From an uncultured Lachnospiraceae bacterium (lineage in GTDB: Bacteria; Bacillota; Clostridia; Lachnospirales; Lachnospiraceae): 5,207 nt of DNA. Each line of letters begins with the position of its first letter. Position 1 is the stretch's first letter. Shown here one piece after another: positions 1-5,146 of the stretch. Under the pieces are notes generated by a model. That model did no database searches and had not been told where the DNA came from. It worked only from the letters and a program-made list of their open reading frames with translations. A program made the translations under genes and the position numbers. The DNA lies in NCBI GenBank assembly GCA_910585395.1, contig CAJUCK010000053.1:13567-18773 (forward strand), in the 5' to 3' direction.

Positions 1-1
1 A

Positions 2-883
2 TTATATATTGCTGTTCACTACTTTTTCACTGGCCTTCGCTACCGCAAACTAAAAAATTTAAGCCTGGAGCTGGATGAAATGCTGCACAGTAATACCCCT
101 ATTAAGTTCAAGAAATACAGAGAAGGAGAGCTGTCTATTTTAGAAAGTGAATTGTCCAAAATGACTCTGCGTTTAAGAGAACAGGCTCTGGCCCTTACCA
201 GCGAAAAGAAGCTGCTTGCAAATTCGATGGCCGATATTTCTCACCAGATCCGCTCGCCGCTGACTTCTTCCAACTTGATTCTTTCCCTCCTTCGGGAACA
301 GAATCTTCCTGTGCCCCGCAGACAACAGCTCACACAAGAACTGGCTCAGCTTTTGTCCCGTATTGACTGGCTGGTAGAATCTTTACTTAAGATATCAAAA
401 ATGGATGCAGGCACCATTCCGTTTAAACGAGATCCTATTTTAGTCGCTGATTTAATCAGACATGCAGCGGAACCTCTTTTAATTCCCATGGAGCTGAGGT
501 CTCAGACACTGACGCTTGACAGCGGTGATCATGCTTCTGCACCGCCGCAGTTTCTGGGCGATTATTCATGGTCTACAGAAGCTGTCCTGAATATTTTAAA
601 AAATTGTATGGAACATACTCCTGCTGGCGGCAGCATCCATGTTTCCTTTTCTCAAAATACAATTTTTACAGAAATCGTTATTGAAGACAATGGACCTGGT
701 TTTGATGCCAAAGATCTTCCTCATCTTTTTGAACGCTTTTATAAAGGAAAGAACGCTTCTGAACAAAGTGTGGGGATCGGGCTTGCTCTTGCCAGAATGA
801 TTATAACCCGCCAAAATGGAACGTTAAAAGCAGAAAACCGCCCAGAGGGCGGAGCAAGATTTATTTTAAAATTTTATCCTTGA
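2..883 (+). CDS. Sensor histidine kinase, 3' part (5' end outside window)
   Basis: This is the C-terminal 293 residues of a membrane sensor kinase that autophosphorylates on histidine and passes the phosphate to a response regulator. The frame is open to the left edge, and residues before Met-80nt (YIAVHYFFTG) look like the end of a membrane segment, so the ATG at 80 is internal. A short charged helical linker follows instead of a clear HAMP domain. Then comes the H-box ADISHQIRSPL (phospho-acceptor His codon at 242-244). The ATPase domain has an N-box (ILKNCMEHTP), G1 (EDNGPGF), F-box (LFERFYKGKN) and G2 (GIGLALAR). All catalytic motifs are intact and the stop is TGA at 881-883. In Lachnospiraceae, kinases with this linker and H-box usually follow a response-regulator gene and precede ABC-transporter genes (VanS/BceS-like). 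Here nothing follows on the plus strand, so its target cannot be read from context. The ligand is unknown. Confidence 0.95.
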   Translation, partial: LYIAVHYFFTGLRYRKLKNLSLELDEMLHSNTPIKFKKYREGELSILESELSKMTLRLREQALALTSEKKLLANSMADISHQIRSPLTSSNLILSLLREQNLPVPRRQQLTQELAQLLSRIDWLVESLLKISKMDAGTIPFKRDPILVADLIRHAAEPLLIPMELRSQTLTLDSGDHASAPPQFLGDYSWSTEAVLNILKNCMEHTPAGGSIHVSFSQNTIFTEIVIEDNGPGFDAKDLPHLFERFYKGKNASEQSVGIGLALARMIITRQNGTLKAENRPEGGARFILKFYP

Positions 884-1133
884 TTTTGTACTCACGAACC
901 AGAAAAAACGTTCCATATATGACTTTTACCATGCAGAGAGATTTTCCGCTTTTTTTATACTTAATGTTCCAGCCTGCCTGCATAGAACAGCGGCTGTGTT
1001 CTATATGAGGCTTAATTTGGTAAACAGACTAAATACGGCTATTAAATTCCGCCCGTAATAGATTATCAATAAAGTCTGTAATCTGCTCCATTGATGGAAT
1101 TATTTCCTTCGGATAAAGTGCATTTCAATTCAT
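861..1133 (-). pseudogene. Decayed DUF3788-like small protein gene
   Basis: Read from an ATG at 1131-1133, which has GGAG (1141-1144) 7 nt upstream, one frame gives protein-like sequence for about 67 codons. It is interrupted by TGA at codon 3 (1125-1127) and TAG at codon 35 (1029-1031). Visible segments are ALYPKEIIPSMEQITDFID, then after the TAG, YQIKPHIEHSRCSM and GWNIKYKKSGKSLC. This order (PxxExI..FID, then a K-P-x-I-E-x-S-x-C-S stretch, then GWNxKYKKSGKxLC) matches what I remember of DUF3788, a family of about 130-140 residues of unknown function; no search was run. After the Cys codon (933-935) the match fades. The next frame gives YMERFF, resembling the expected continuation, which suggests a frameshift. 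The frame ends at 861-863 inside the kinase 3' end, so the C-terminal half is missing. The gene runs tail-to-tail with the kinase. Two nonsense changes plus truncation make it non-functional. Confidence 0.6.
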
Positions 1134-1162
1134 TTTTTATCTCCATAATTTTGATTTTTAAT

Positions 1163-1217
1163 AATAAGACTGGAATGGCTGGCAGTAATTGAAACTCCCA
1201 GCCATCCCAGCCTTATT
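1163..1217 (-). terminator. Intrinsic terminator of the LRR surface-protein gene
   Basis: The arms 1163-1182 and 1198-1217 are inverted repeats pairing over 20 positions. Two positions are mismatches in plus-strand RNA but become G-U pairs in minus-strand RNA, so the hairpin is continuous only when read leftwards. An inner AGT/ACT pair may shorten the 15-nt loop. On the minus strand the stem is followed by a U-rich run (CUUAUUAUU). It lies about 115 nt past the stop of the LRR gene. The plus-strand side (TTTTATC) also has some Ts, so weak bidirectional action is possible. Confidence 0.7.
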
Positions 1218-1242
1218 TTATCAATTTCTTTACTATTGTCAA
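1215..1242 (-). promoter_or_regulatory. Promoter-like sequence upstream of the DUF3788-like pseudogene
   Basis: On the minus strand a perfect TTGACA (1237-1242) is followed after 16 nt by TAAAAT (1215-1220). It lies upstream of the pseudogene start at 1133, so it may be the relic promoter of that gene. It abuts the hairpin at 1163-1217, whose first arm would contain the predicted start of transcription. AT-rich DNA makes chance matches likely, and the LRR transcript would also run through here. Confidence 0.35.
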
Positions 1243-1278
1243 AAGACTTATTCCGTATTCCAGCAGTAGTGATTTCAT

Positions 1279-1316
1279 ATCTTATTGCAAAAGCCTAAAT
1301 TGCGTAGATATAAGAT
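1279..1316 (-). other. Weak hairpin in the 3' untranslated part of the LRR transcript
   Basis: ATCTTAT (1279-1285) and ATAAGAT (1310-1316) form a 7-bp stem just past the LRR stop codon. Inside it, GCAA/TTGC can add four more pairs in minus-strand RNA. No U-run follows, so it is not a terminator by itself. It may be only a 3' stabilising fold or chance in AT-rich DNA. Confidence 0.25.
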
Positions 1317-1330
1317 TATGCAGCAAACAG

Positions 1331-3712
1331 CTATTTTACTACCTGCTTGACTTTCAATCCTGCTTTTTTAAAGATTTTCTTATACTTTTTCAACTGCTTG
1401 GATGGCGCTTTCACTTTTAAACTAGATTTAGCGCCTTTAAATGCCTGCTTTCCTACGGAACGAAGCTTTGTTGACTTAATCGTTATTTTGGCAAGTTTCC
1501 TGCACCCATTAAATGCGCTCTTTCCTATCGTTTTCAGACTTGATTTCGATGTCTTACCGATAGTAACTGCCGGAAGCTTTTTGCAGCCAGAGAATGCGCT
1601 TGTTCCTATCGTTTTTACGCTGTCCGGCAGACTAAGCGCCTTCTTTAAAGCGGTGCATCCCTTAAATGCACTGGCCCCAATTGTGGTTACCTTCTTACCA
1701 AAAGTAACTGTTGTAAGCTTTGTACAGCCGGAAAATGCACTGGCTCCAATCGTCTTTACATCAGCTCCAATGATCAAGTTCGTCAACTTCTTATTATTCT
1801 GCATTGCTTTTGCTCCAATGGAAGTTACTTTATACTTCACACCATCTGTACCTGTGACTGTATTGATTGCAAGCTTTGTTCCTGTGGACTTTGCCATTGT
1901 CAGTTCCACCTCTTCACCGGCTTTTGTTACTTTATAAGTAACATTGCTGGTCGTAAAAGTTTGACCTTTTGTAAATGGTGTCTGTCCTGATGACTGATTA
2001 TTACCATTTCCTGGATTGCTGCTGCTTCCTGGATTGTCTCCGTTTCCTGGGTTATCTCCATTTCCTGGATTGTCTCCCCCTCCCGGATTATCTCCCCCTC
2101 CTGGATTGTCTCCACCTCCTGGGTTATCTCCATTTCCTGGATTGTCTCCCCCTCCCGGATTATCTCCCCCTCCTGGGTTATCTCCATCATCAGGACCAGG
2201 GTTAACTGAAGGGGTGTAATTGTAATGTTTTGTCGCCTTCGACACTGCCTGCGCTGTATCGCCTAATTTACTAATGTTGTTCCACTGCTCCTCGGTGCCA
2301 GTATAATATATATCTGTCAGAGGGCAAGATCCAAACGCAGCGATCCCTATTGTTGTTACACTGTCTGGAATTATGACAGTGGTCAATCTGGAGCAGGAAG
2401 AGAATGCCATCGTTTCAATACTCTCCGCGCCTTGTGGAATTTCCACTCCCATAAGCATCAGACAATTCTGAAACATACCTTCTCCAATGCGGTCTATACT
2501 TTGGGGCAGCTTTACATTCATGAGATAGTAACATTGTGTAAATAAATTGTCGCCCAGCTTTACCTGTTTATTGCCAGGAGCAAACGTGACATCCTTCATT
2601 TCCCCACATTGAAAAAATGCTGCAGCGCCCACCTCTCCGATACTGGCTGGCAGAGATACAGAGGCAAGTTTTGTACAAGCACGGAAGGCATTTTGGCCAA
2701 TTGTTTCCAGCCCTTCTGAAATAGTCACTGAACTAAGATTTTCACATTGCTGAAAAGCGCTGTTACTGATAGTTTTCACACTGGAGGGAATCGCTACAGA
2801 AATAATGGAAGAACCTCGAAAAGCGCTGTTGCCAATTGTTGTCACACTGGGGGAAATCTCCACACTAAGTACCCCGCAGTTCCAAAAAGCACAGGAACCA
2901 ACACTGGTAATGCCATTCCCAATCACAACCTTTCTAATCTGGCTGCTGTTTGCGATCCACGGCTGTTCTTCGGCACTGGCAAAATCCGGCATAGCTCCTT
3001 GACCAGAAATGGTCATCATCCCTGCTTTTGTCAGATTCCAGGTAAGCCCTCCTTCAAGAGTTCCATTTGCAATTGATACGCCAGCCTCTGGATCATCTGG
3101 CGGAATATAGCCTTCTGGGTAGCGGGTGATATAATGGCTGGTGTGGGTCATCACTTCTTCCTTAGATATTGCCCGGCCCCAATGAATCTTGCCTTTGTGG
3201 TCTCCAGTGCTGATATTTCCTTCTGCAAGAACCACACCTGCATCATTCACCTCAAGTACGATAGCGGTATGGGTATCATTGTGTACCCGCAGGATATCTC
3301 CAACTTTTATATCCTCAAATTCAAAATCACCTTCTGCGTACATCCTTGCCGGCAGACTGCCAAACGCCTCATCACTGAGAATAAAAGCAAACGCTACGCA
3401 GCCCACGGCGCTGATTCTCTTCCCATCCAGAGTTCCACCCTTCCAATGGTAAAGATTTGCGTCAGAATACGGCTCAAAGTCAGTCCAGGTCGTTCCCTCC
3501 TTATACTCATCCCGATCCTGCAGTGCGATCATAGCCTCATAAACTTTCTTTGGGCTGAGCATCGTACTATCCTGGGCATCCTGTACAGTTGTGGATTCTT
3601 CGATAAGAACATCCTTCTGCTGTAAAGAGTCTTCCTGCCATGCGTATACCACTGACTGAGAAGAAACACATAAGCACAGTGCTAAAACAGCTGATAGAAT
3701 TCGTTTTTTCAA
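1331..3712 (-). CDS. Secreted papain-like module plus BspA-type leucine-rich-repeat surface protein
   Basis: A 793-residue exported protein. Residues 1-24 are a signal peptide (MKKR, hydrophobic core, cleavage likely after VYA-24). Residues about 50-200 resemble a secreted papain-fold module of NlpC/P60 or CHAP type: Cys105 in AVGCVAFAF, His148 in NDTHTAIVLEV, Glu164/Asn166 in LAEGN, then IHWGR. The triad assignment is inferred. Residues about 258-466 hold nine BspA-type LRR_5 repeats (xxIGxxAFxxCxxLxxVxIPxxV), capped by YYTGTEEQWNNI. Residues 510-563 are nine GDNPG[G/N/S] hexapeptides forming a flexible linker. Residues about 627-770 carry six further LRRs, lysine-rich, ending in a basic tail. 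There is no LPXTG, terminal membrane helix or lipobox, so it is probably secreted or held on the wall non-covalently. The start is TTG: AGGAGG lies 8 nt upstream, the signal peptide follows directly, and no in-frame ATG is near. Stop is TAG at 1331-1333. LRR proteins of this class commonly mediate host or bacterial binding; peptidase or amidase activity is unproven. Confidence 0.93.
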   Translation of the reverse strand: MKKRILSAVLALCLCVSSQSVVYAWQEDSLQQKDVLIEESTTVQDAQDSTMLSPKKVYEAMIALQDRDEYKEGTTWTDFEPYSDANLYHWKGGTLDGKRISAVGCVAFAFILSDEAFGSLPARMYAEGDFEFEDIKVGDILRVHNDTHTAIVLEVNDAGVVLAEGNISTGDHKGKIHWGRAISKEEVMTHTSHYITRYPEGYIPPDDPEAGVSIANGTLEGGLTWNLTKAGMMTISGQGAMPDFASAEEQPWIANSSQIRKVVIGNGITSVGSCAFWNCGVLSVEISPSVTTIGNSAFRGSSIISVAIPSSVKTISNSAFQQCENLSSVTISEGLETIGQNAFRACTKLASVSLPASIGEVGAAAFFQCGEMKDVTFAPGNKQVKLGDNLFTQCYYLMNVKLPQSIDRIGEGMFQNCLMLMGVEIPQGAESIETMAFSSCSRLTTVIIPDSVTTIGIAAFGSCPLTDIYYTGTEEQWNNISKLGDTAQAVSKATKHYNYTPSVNPGPDDGDNPGGGDNPGGGDNPGNGDNPGGGDNPGGGDNPGGGDNPGNGDNPGNGDNPGSSSNPGNGNNQSSGQTPFTKGQTFTTSNVTYKVTKAGEEVELTMAKSTGTKLAINTVTGTDGVKYKVTSIGAKAMQNNKKLTNLIIGADVKTIGASAFSGCTKLTTVTFGKKVTTIGASAFKGCTALKKALSLPDSVKTIGTSAFSGCKKLPAVTIGKTSKSSLKTIGKSAFNGCRKLAKITIKSTKLRSVGKQAFKGAKSSLKVKAPSKQLKKYKKIFKKAGLKVKQVVK
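2024..2185 (-). repeat. 18-bp tandem repeat encoding the GDNPGG linker (nine units)
   Basis: Nine in-frame copies of an 18-bp unit encode GDNPGG, GDNPGN or GDNPGS. Degenerate copies (SSNPGN, GNNQSS) continue toward position 1990. The unit length is a multiple of three, so slippage would change linker length without breaking the frame. The low-complexity DNA also leaves several other frames open on both strands, none of which look like genes. Confidence 0.9.
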
Positions 3713-3720
3713 TTTTTTAA

Positions 3721-3726
3721 CCTCCT
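3721..3726 (-). promoter_or_regulatory. Ribosome binding site deciding the TTG start of the LRR gene
   Basis: AGGAGG lies 8 nt before TTG at 3710-3712, which opens directly into the MKKR signal peptide. Its last base overlaps one arm of a small inverted repeat (TAATCT at 3726-3731, AGATTA at 3750-3755, 18-nt loop) that could partly occlude it in the mRNA; the stem is only 6 bp. Confidence 0.88.
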
Positions 3727-3776
3727 AATCTTCGATTTGAGAAAACTTTAGATTAACAACTCTCCCTTAAATTATA

Positions 3777-3805
3777 AATATATTGTTATTTTTCTGCTTT
3801 GTCAA
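3777..3805 (-). promoter_or_regulatory. Sigma-A-type promoter of the LRR gene
   Basis: On the minus strand a perfect -35 TTGACA (3800-3805) is followed by exactly 17 nt and a -10 TATATT (3777-3782). Transcription would start near 3770, giving a leader of about 57 nt before the TTG codon. The -35 sits in a small dyad, TGTC-AATA-GACA (3800-3811). No long riboswitch fits in this leader. Confidence 0.75.
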
Positions 3806-3865
3806 TAGACACAGCCATTCTGAAAGATAAATTCTATCATGCCTCTTTCTTCTTTCTTACATTTA

Positions 3866-3970
3866 GAGAAGCTGGCGTAAATCTTCTATTTCCGCTGTCT
3901 GCTGGGCAAAACTTTCTGACTAATTCCGCGGATACATTTTTTCTATTTCATTTTTCTTCTGGCAAAACTA
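3866..3970 (-). repeat. Degenerate direct repeat, possibly dead coding DNA
   Basis: Segments 3884-3917 and 3941-3973 are imperfect copies about 57 bp apart, sharing TTCTATTTC and GGCAAAACT[T/A]TCT with one single-base indel. Read on the minus strand in the same frame as the NERD gene just upstream, the copies give FCQKKNEIEKM and FAQQTAEIEDL, a shared F-x-Q-x3-EIE pattern with 19-residue spacing. Stops at 3968-3970, 3920-3922 and 3863-3865 break the frame. It may be a decayed extension or fragment of a coiled-coil coding region; chance is not excluded. No terminator for the NERD gene was found between 3713 and 3994. Confidence 0.35.
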
Positions 3971-3994
3971 TCTATACAGCTGCATCACATTGTT

Positions 3995-4924
3995 TTACTT
4001 AGATATCTTATGCAGGTTTATTTTACGTACTATCTCATTTACTTCTGCTTCACTCAGCACACTGCCATGATATCTTATAATAAAATCACCAAGCTGATCT
4101 TTTTTGACGATTGGTATTTTTGAATTTTCTAATCCACTGACAATAACATCTGGATGTGCTAAGCATATCACATCTATGATCGGGACGGTGTTTCCTATTA
4201 TACTTTCCATTAAAACATGATGTCTTACAATCTGCTGAACCGGATTCGTCTCAGGCATCCACTCGTATTTATTTTTCTTCATTCTCAGCCAATTTCCCTG
4301 ATTATCAATGTGAATCTTTCCAGAATAATTTTTTGTTTCAATCAAAAATATGCCTTGTGGTCCAACTACAATATGATCATATTCTTGACTTTCGTCAATG
4401 AACGCCTGATTTTCCAGTAAAATGCAGCTGTCGCTAAATCTGCCAGTGCAGTCTTTTTTGATTACATAGTAATCATCCGTCAGCCACTTGAGCACATACT
4501 CAACTTCTTTTTCCGCCTGTTTTCCCCATTCCGACGCTATCCTGTTTTCACAGCACTTCTCACTTATTTTTAATTTTTGAATCCTTACATCAAGGCAGTC
4601 ATGCATCAAAGATAAGACTGACATAATGTGCTGATAAATGCTGTCATTACAGTTGTGGAGCGCATAATGTGTACTCCAATACTTATTTTCTTCATGAAAA
4701 GATATCATTAATTTATTTAACGTCTTTTCATCCGCATTATGAACCACCTCTGTAAATCTTACCATACAGTCATTATAGCTGACAGCATATGGATATAATT
4801 TCAAAAATTTATTCAGCCTTCTTTCAAATATGAGTCTCTTCAAACGATTATATTCCCTCACCGCTTCCATTTGGCGATTTCTTTCTTGTTCTTCTCGTAC
4901 TGTTCTGCTTAAAAAATGAACCAC
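3995..4924 (-). CDS. NERD-domain (nuclease-related) protein
   Basis: A 309-residue cytoplasmic protein; no signal peptide or membrane segment. Residues about 1-130 are charged and mostly helical, with several Cys (NCND, HDCLD, EKCCEN), and I do not recognise them. Residues about 131-250 are a NERD domain, part of the PD-(D/E)XK nuclease-like fold. The conserved positions are present: WGKQAEKEVE (Glu138/Glu142), EYDHIVVGPQGIF (Asp183), ETKNYSGKI (Glu196-x-Lys198) and NPVQQ (Gln230). The active-site set is complete, so DNA cleavage is possible, but the role of most NERD proteins is unknown. The start is GTG at 4922-4924, chosen because GGGAGG lies 6 nt upstream and the next Met is residue 20. 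Stop is TAA. GC on sampled 60-base lines is about 32-35%, against about 42-53% on sampled lines of the kinase and LRR genes, hinting at acquisition. It stands alone, so a defence or DNA-processing role is only a guess. Confidence 0.9.
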   Translation of the reverse strand: MVHFLSRTVREEQERNRQMEAVREYNRLKRLIFERRLNKFLKLYPYAVSYNDCMVRFTEVVHNADEKTLNKLMISFHEENKYWSTHYALHNCNDSIYQHIMSVLSLMHDCLDVRIQKLKISEKCCENRIASEWGKQAEKEVEYVLKWLTDDYYVIKKDCTGRFSDSCILLENQAFIDESQEYDHIVVGPQGIFLIETKNYSGKIHIDNQGNWLRMKKNKYEWMPETNPVQQIVRHHVLMESIIGNTVPIIDVICLAHPDVIVSGLENSKIPIVKKDQLGDFIIRYHGSVLSEAEVNEIVRKINLHKISK

Positions 4925-4930
4925 GTAATA

Positions 4931-4936
4931 CCTCCC
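4931..4936 (-). promoter_or_regulatory. Ribosome binding site of the NERD gene (GTG start)
   Basis: GGGAGG sits 6 nt before the GTG at 4922-4924. No ATG lies at a workable distance, so this site fixes the non-ATG start. Confidence 0.8.
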
Positions 4937-4940
4937 TAGA

Positions 4941-5005
4941 CAAATGATTTATCAAGCTTGATCTTTTCTACAAATACATAATACCTCTTCACTTAAAATC
5001 ATTTG
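4941..5005 (-). promoter_or_regulatory. Structured leader of the NERD gene with palindrome and mini-ORF
   Basis: Several elements are packed just upstream of the NERD RBS. A perfect 10-bp inverted repeat has arms CAAATGATTT (4941-4950) and AAATCATTTG (4996-5005). Directly beside the left arm is a perfect 12-bp palindrome, ATCAAGCTTGAT (4951-4962). A copy of the NERD start context, GAGGTATTAYGT on the minus strand, occurs at 4976-4987 as well as 4923-4934 (11 of 12 identical). The upstream copy opens a three-codon ORF, ATG TAT TTG TAG (4968-4979). The NERD RBS lies just past the inverted repeat. Possible roles are an operator or an mRNA fold gating translation. No convincing -35/-10 pair was found; TATTAT (4978-4983) lacks a good -35. 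Confidence 0.45.
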
Positions 5006-5017
5006 CTGAAAAACCTG

Positions 5018-5052
5018 CAAAAAAATAGACCAATGCATGCGCCCTGATCTAT
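5018..5052 (-). terminator. Intrinsic terminator at the end of a minus-strand gene
   Basis: In minus-strand RNA the arms AUAGAUCA (5045-5052) and UGGUCUAU (5025-5032) pair over 8 bp with one G-U. A GC/GC pair in the 12-nt loop can extend it. A run of seven U (5019-5025) follows at once. The plus-strand reading lacks a U-run, so orientation is clear. It lies directly after a TAG stop (5049-5051) and upstream of the NERD gene. It therefore either ends the neighbouring gene or, less likely, acts as an attenuator for the NERD gene. Confidence 0.75.
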
Positions 5053-5095
5053 CCTTTCAATTCTTGATTGATACCAAATACGGATAAATTTTTTG

Positions 5096-5109
5096 ACCTA
5101 TACATAGGT
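5096..5109. repeat. Interrupted palindrome ACCTAT-AC-ATAGGT
   Basis: Two perfect 6-bp arms are separated by 2 bp, 8 nt before the -35-like hexamer at 5118. The size and position suit an operator for a dimeric regulator, but it also lies inside the minus-strand open frame, where it would simply be coding DNA. Confidence 0.35.
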
Positions 5110-5117
5110 TCTTTTGA

Positions 5118-5146
5118 TTGAGCATCAGCTATCCATATGTTATAAT
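5118..5146 (+). promoter_or_regulatory. Plus-strand promoter-like sequence pointing off the right edge
   Basis: TTGAGC (5118-5123), exactly 17 nt, then a perfect TATAAT (5141-5146). Transcription would begin near 5153 and leave the window. It conflicts with the minus-strand open frame and terminator in the same stretch, so one of the two readings is probably false, or the minus-strand gene is dead. Confidence 0.4.

Noticed and set aside
982..1004. Perfect 8-bp inverted repeat ATAGAACA/TGTTCTAT as a terminator for the kinase gene
   Set aside because: No U-run follows on either strand, and the segment is explained as coding sequence of the DUF3788-like pseudogene.
1347..1937. 196-residue open frame on the plus strand opposite the LRR gene
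   Set aside because: It is an antisense shadow of the LRR repeats; it mirrors their periodicity and has no RBS.
2024..2185. CRISPR-like array
   Set aside because: The units are contiguous 18-bp coding repeats with no spacers.
1927..2219. Open frames on both strands through the 18-bp repeat, such as a Pro-Gly-Leu-Ser repeat protein
   Set aside because: They arise only because the repeat unit is a multiple of three and lacks stops in most frames; the GDNPGG frame is continuous with the LRR domains on both sides.
3665..3676. Lipobox in the LRR signal peptide (Cys13 and Cys15)
   Set aside because: The residues before each Cys (LAL, LCL) do not fit the small residue required at -1, while a normal cleavage site VYA follows at residue 24.
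3799..4002. 67-residue plus-strand open frame in the intergenic region
   Set aside because: It starts with TTG without an RBS, begins inside the LRR promoter and overlaps the NERD 3' end; its composition is that of AT-rich antisense DNA.
4217..4420. 67-residue plus-strand open frame
   Set aside because: It is antisense to the conserved NERD motifs, with no RBS or recognisable sequence.
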